Source of the DNA: an uncultured Paracoccaceae bacterium | GTDB taxonomy: Bacteria; Pseudomonadota; Alphaproteobacteria; Rhodobacterales; Rhodobacteraceae | Length of the DNA: 7,910 nt | Assembly (NCBI GenBank): GCA_913054485.1 | Contig: CAJXHQ010000126.1 | Coordinates: 1 to 7,910 of the forward strand | Direction: 5' to 3' | Shown: positions 4,784 to 7,910 of the stretch, piece by piece | Numbering within the stretch: the first letter of the stretch is position 1 | How the letters are laid out: every line of letters starts with the position of its first letter | Program-made: the position numbers and the translations under genes | Notes under the pieces: model-generated | The model's database searches: none | Seen by the model: the letters and a program-made list of their open reading frames with translations, nothing else | What the model was told of the DNA's origin: nothing

Positions 4784-7700
4784 ATGTTCTCCTCCGTTTT
4801 CATCTCCCGCCCCAAGTTTGCCATCGTCATCTCGCTTGTGCTGACGGTGATGGGCGCGATCGGCTACTTCGCTTTGCCGGTTGCCCAGTTCCCTGAAATC
4901 ACCCCGCCGGTGGTCAACGTCAGCGCCAATTACACCGGTGCCAACGCTGAAACTGTGGAAACCTCGGTCGCCGCACCTATTGAGGCGCAGGTCAACGGGG
5001 TGGACGACATGATCTACATGTCCTCTTCCTCCTCCGACAATGGCGGCTATTCCCTGTCTGTGACCTTCGAAGTGGGCACAGACCCCGATATTGCCTCGGT
5101 GAACGTGCAGAACCGCGTGGCGCAGGCCATGGCGGGCCTGCCGGCCGAGGTGACCTCCTCGGGCGTGGTGACGCAGAAAAGCTCCACCAACATGCTGATG
5201 GTGGTGGCACTGACCTCGCCGAATGACACCTATGATGACATCTTCCTGTCGAACTACGCTTCCATCAACATCCGCGACGCGCTGAGCCGCGTGCAGGGCG
5301 TCGGCAAGGCCGATATCCTGAACAACCTCAGCTATGCCATGCGGGTCTGGATGGAACCGAACAAGATGGCGGGGCTCGGCATCACGCCGGGTGACGTGAT
5401 CAACGCGGTGCGTGAACAGAACGTCGAGGTCTCGGCCGGGCAAATCGGCGCGCCGCCGGTGCCGGGCGACCAGACCTTCCAGTACACCATCAAGACCAAG
5501 GGCCGGCTGACCGATGTCAGCGAGTTCGAGGATATCGTGATCCGCACCGGCGCGGCCGGCAGCACCGTGCGCCTGAAGGACGTCGCCCGGGTTGAACTCG
5601 GCGCGCAGTTCTACACCGCATCGGGCTATTTCGAAGGCAATAAGGCGACCATCCTTGCGGTCTACCAGGCGCCCGGCGCCAATGCGCTGGCGGTCTCCGA
5701 AAACGTCCTGGCCGAGCTGGACCGCCTGGCCGAAGCCTTTCCGGACGACGTGAAATACTCGGTGCCTTTCAACACCACCGACTTTGTCGAACAATCGCTG
5801 AACGATGTGGTCTCCACCTTGATGATGACCTTTGCGCTGGTGATCTCGGTGGTGTTCATCTTCCTCGGCTCCTGGCGCGCCACGGTGATCCCGGCGGTGG
5901 CCATCCCGGTGTCGCTGATCGGCACCTTTGCGGTGCTTCTGGTGCTGGGCATGTCGCTCAACACCATCTCGCTCTTTGCGCTGGTGCTGGCGATCGGCAT
6001 CGTGGTGGATGACGCCATCGTGGTGGTCGAAAACGTCGAACGCATCATCGCCGAAGAAGGACTGGAACCGGCCGAGGCAACCCGCAAGGCGATGGGGCAG
6101 ATCACCGGCCCGGTGATTGCGACCACGCTGGTGCTGCTGGCGGTCTTTGTGCCGGTCACCTTCATGCCGGGCATCACCGGGCGGCTCTACTCGCAGTTTG
6201 CCATCACCATCTCGGCGGCCGTGGTCATTTCTTCGATCAACGCGCTGACGCTCTCTCCGGCGCTTTGCGGGATCATCCTGAAGGCGCGTTCGGGCCCGCC
6301 GAAGGGCGTTCTTGCGGCTTTTGAGAACGGCATTGGGGCTGTGCGCGGCGGCTATATGATGATCGTGCGCCGTCTGTTAAGGCTGCCGGTGCTGGGGCTG
6401 GTGATCATCCTTGCCGTGACTGCCGGCACCGGGTCGATCTTCGGCGTCACCTCCAAGGGCTTCCTGCCGCTGGAGGACAACGGCTATCTCTTTGTTGATG
6501 TGCAGCTGCCGGACGCCGCCGCCCTTGGGCGGACCGAGGTGGTCACCAACCGGGTGAACGAGAAGATCGAAGCGATCCCGGGCGTGCAGAACACGGTTCT
6601 GGTCAACGGGTTCAGCCTGCTCAATGGTGCCGGTGCCAATGGCGCGATGATCATCGTCAACCTCGACCCCTGGGACGAGCGCCCGGAGGATGAGAAACAG
6701 CCCAACGCCATCCTGCAGCAGATCTACGGCATCGCCAATGGCGAGGCAGCGGCCAGCATCGTCGCCTTCAACCCGCCGCCGATTTCCGGCCTCGGCATGT
6801 CCGCCGGCGTCGAAATGGAGGTGCAGCAGACCGCCGGCGGCACCCCGCAGGATCTGGCTTCTGCTGTTGGTTCACTGGTCTACGCCGCCAACCAGCGCGA
6901 GGAGATCGGCCAGTCCTACACCACTTTCCGGGCCAACGTGCCGCAGGTCTTTGTCGATCTGAACCGCGAGAAGGCCAAGATCCTGGACGTGCCGATTTCC
7001 GAAGTCTTCCAGACCATGCAGGCGCATCTGGGCTCCTACTATGTCAATGACTTCAACCTCTTCGGCCGCGTCTACCGCGTGCTGGTGCAGGCAGACGGCA
7101 GCTACCGCGACAAGATCGAGGATATCGGCGCGCTTTATGTCCGCTCGCAGTCCGGCGACATGGTGCCGCTGTCGACCCTGATCGACGTGGAAAACGTGCT
7201 GGGTCCTGTGATCCTGAAACGGCACAACATGTTCCGGTCCGCCACCGTGACTGCGGTGCCGGCTGCGGGGCTCTCGACCGGGGATGCGATCCGGGTGATG
7301 CAGGAGGAGGCGGCAACCGCCCTGCCGCCCGGCTACGCGTTTGAGTGGACCGGCACCGCCCAGCAGCAGCTGGACAGCGCCGGGCTAGTGACGGTGATCC
7401 TCGGCATGGCGGTGCTCTTTGCCTATCTCTTCCTGGTTGGCCAGTATGAAAGCTGGACCATGCCGGTGGCGATCCTTCTGTCAGTGATCGTGGCGCTTTT
7501 CGGCGCGGTGGCGGCGGTGGCCGTGGTCGGCAGCGACATCAACCTCTACACCCAGATCGGGATGATCATGCTGATCGGCCTTGCGTCGAAAAACGCCATC
7601 CTCATCGTCGAATTCGCAATGGAGCGCCGCGCGGCCGGCCTCTCCATCCGCGAAGCCGCGGCCGAGGCGGCCCAGCAGCGGTTCCGCGCGGTGATGATGA

Positions 7701-7910
7701 CGGCACTGTCCTTCCTCTTGGGCGTGGTGCCGTTGCTCACCGCATCGGGCGCAGGCGCGGCCAGCCAGTTCGCCATTGGTGTCGCTGTTTTCGGCGGCAT
7801 GCTGGCGGCCACGGTGATCGGGGTTATCCTGGTGCCAGTGCTCTACGCGGTGATGCAGAGCCTGCGCGAACGCATCAAAGGCGCCCCAAAACCTCCGGCA
7901 ACAACCGCTC
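4784..7910 (+). CDS. RND family efflux pump, inner-membrane permease (HAE-1/AcrB type), 3' end cut by window
   Basis: This proton-driven trimeric pump would export drugs or other hydrophobic compounds. 1042 codons are visible without a stop, close to the usual 1030-1060, so only a few codons are missing. Twelve membrane segments can be placed: about 12-31, 345-362, 368-391, 395-415, 444-463, 472-499, 534-553, 868-887, 895-916, 925-942, 970-990 and 997-1022. Two large periplasmic loops follow segments 1 and 7. The proton-relay residues are present: Asp409-Asp410 in segment 4 (GIVVDDAIVVVEN) and Lys936 in segment 10 (LASKNAILIVEFA), matching AcrB D407/D408 and K940. Other family marks are FISRP at the start, PVAQFPEI, GANAETVE, MSSSSSDNG, VQNRV and KGFLPLEDNG. 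The two adjacent Asp residues argue for HAE-1 rather than a heavy-metal pump. GAGGA at 4769-4773 overlaps the end of the adaptor gene, 10 nt before this ATG, so the two genes are cotranscribed. A MexF- or AcrB-like identity is possible but cannot be fixed without comparison. Confidence 0.95.
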   Translation, partial: MFSSVFISRPKFAIVISLVLTVMGAIGYFALPVAQFPEITPPVVNVSANYTGANAETVETSVAAPIEAQVNGVDDMIYMSSSSSDNGGYSLSVTFEVGTDPDIASVNVQNRVAQAMAGLPAEVTSSGVVTQKSSTNMLMVVALTSPNDTYDDIFLSNYASINIRDALSRVQGVGKADILNNLSYAMRVWMEPNKMAGLGITPGDVINAVREQNVEVSAGQIGAPPVPGDQTFQYTIKTKGRLTDVSEFEDIVIRTGAAGSTVRLKDVARVELGAQFYTASGYFEGNKATILAVYQAPGANALAVSENVLAELDRLAEAFPDDVKYSVPFNTTDFVEQSLNDVVSTLMMTFALVISVVFIFLGSWRATVIPAVAIPVSLIGTFAVLLVLGMSLNTISLFALVLAIGIVVDDAIVVVENVERIIAEEGLEPAEATRKAMGQITGPVIATTLVLLAVFVPVTFMPGITGRLYSQFAITISAAVVISSINALTLSPALCGIILKARSGPPKGVLAAFENGIGAVRGGYMMIVRRLLRLPVLGLVIILAVTAGTGSIFGVTSKGFLPLEDNGYLFVDVQLPDAAALGRTEVVTNRVNEKIEAIPGVQNTVLVNGFSLLNGAGANGAMIIVNLDPWDERPEDEKQPNAILQQIYGIANGEAAASIVAFNPPPISGLGMSAGVEMEVQQTAGGTPQDLASAVGSLVYAANQREEIGQSYTTFRANVPQVFVDLNREKAKILDVPISEVFQTMQAHLGSYYVNDFNLFGRVYRVLVQADGSYRDKIEDIGALYVRSQSGDMVPLSTLIDVENVLGPVILKRHNMFRSATVTAVPAAGLSTGDAIRVMQEEAATALPPGYAFEWTGTAQQQLDSAGLVTVILGMAVLFAYLFLVGQYESWTMPVAILLSVIVALFGAVAAVAVVGSDINLYTQIGMIMLIGLASKNAILIVEFAMERRAAGLSIREAAAEAAQQRFRAVMMTALSFLLGVVPLLTASGAGAASQFAIGVAVFGGMLAATVIGVILVPVLYAVMQSLRERIKGAPKPPATTA

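Noticed and set aside
3647..5794. A 715-codon open frame on the minus strand
   Set aside because: It lies antisense to the clear adaptor and pump genes, its product is His/Gly/Arg-rich without family features, and such frames arise from GC-rich codon use on the opposite strand.

Overview
The window looks like chromosomal DNA of an alphaproteobacterium, most likely Rhodobacterales (Roseobacter group). The grounds are the GC-rich codon use of the efflux genes, the paired DUF2924 and large serine recombinase genes typical of alphaproteobacterial mobile DNA, and the general style of the RND proteins. The genus cannot be fixed from the sequence alone.

Layout. Positions 1-320 have no convincing gene. 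Positions 321-1901 (minus strand) hold a decayed mobile-element module. A short DUF2924 gene carries the first ~27 codons of a family 2 glycosyltransferase in place of its own N-terminus. It overlaps by ATGA the start of a large serine recombinase gene, which has lost an internal segment and changed frame near 560. Positions 1902-2304 are gene-poor, with a possible 18-residue tail of another gene (minus strand, ending at 1956) and two operator-like inverted repeats. Positions 2305-3262 (plus strand) hold a broken exported DUF1254/DUF1214 protein gene. It has a stop at codon 3, an 8-bp tandem duplication, two later in-frame stops and a central deletion with a frame change. A likely terminator follows at 3316-3349.

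Positions 3350-3619 form the regulatory region of the only healthy operon. It contains overlapping inverted repeats and four TTGC elements about two helical turns apart. The operon encodes a periplasmic membrane fusion protein (3620-4780) and, 3 nt downstream, an inner-membrane HAE-1/AcrB-type RND pump (4784 to beyond the window end). Together they would make two parts of a tripartite proton-driven efflux system. No outer-membrane channel gene and no regulator gene lie in the window.

Overall this is a boundary between decaying accessory DNA (1-3262) and an intact efflux operon. I found no convincing new multi-gene system. The most distinctive items are the glycosyltransferase/DUF2924 chimera, the parallel internal deletions in the two pseudogenes, and the phased repeat array ahead of the efflux operon.
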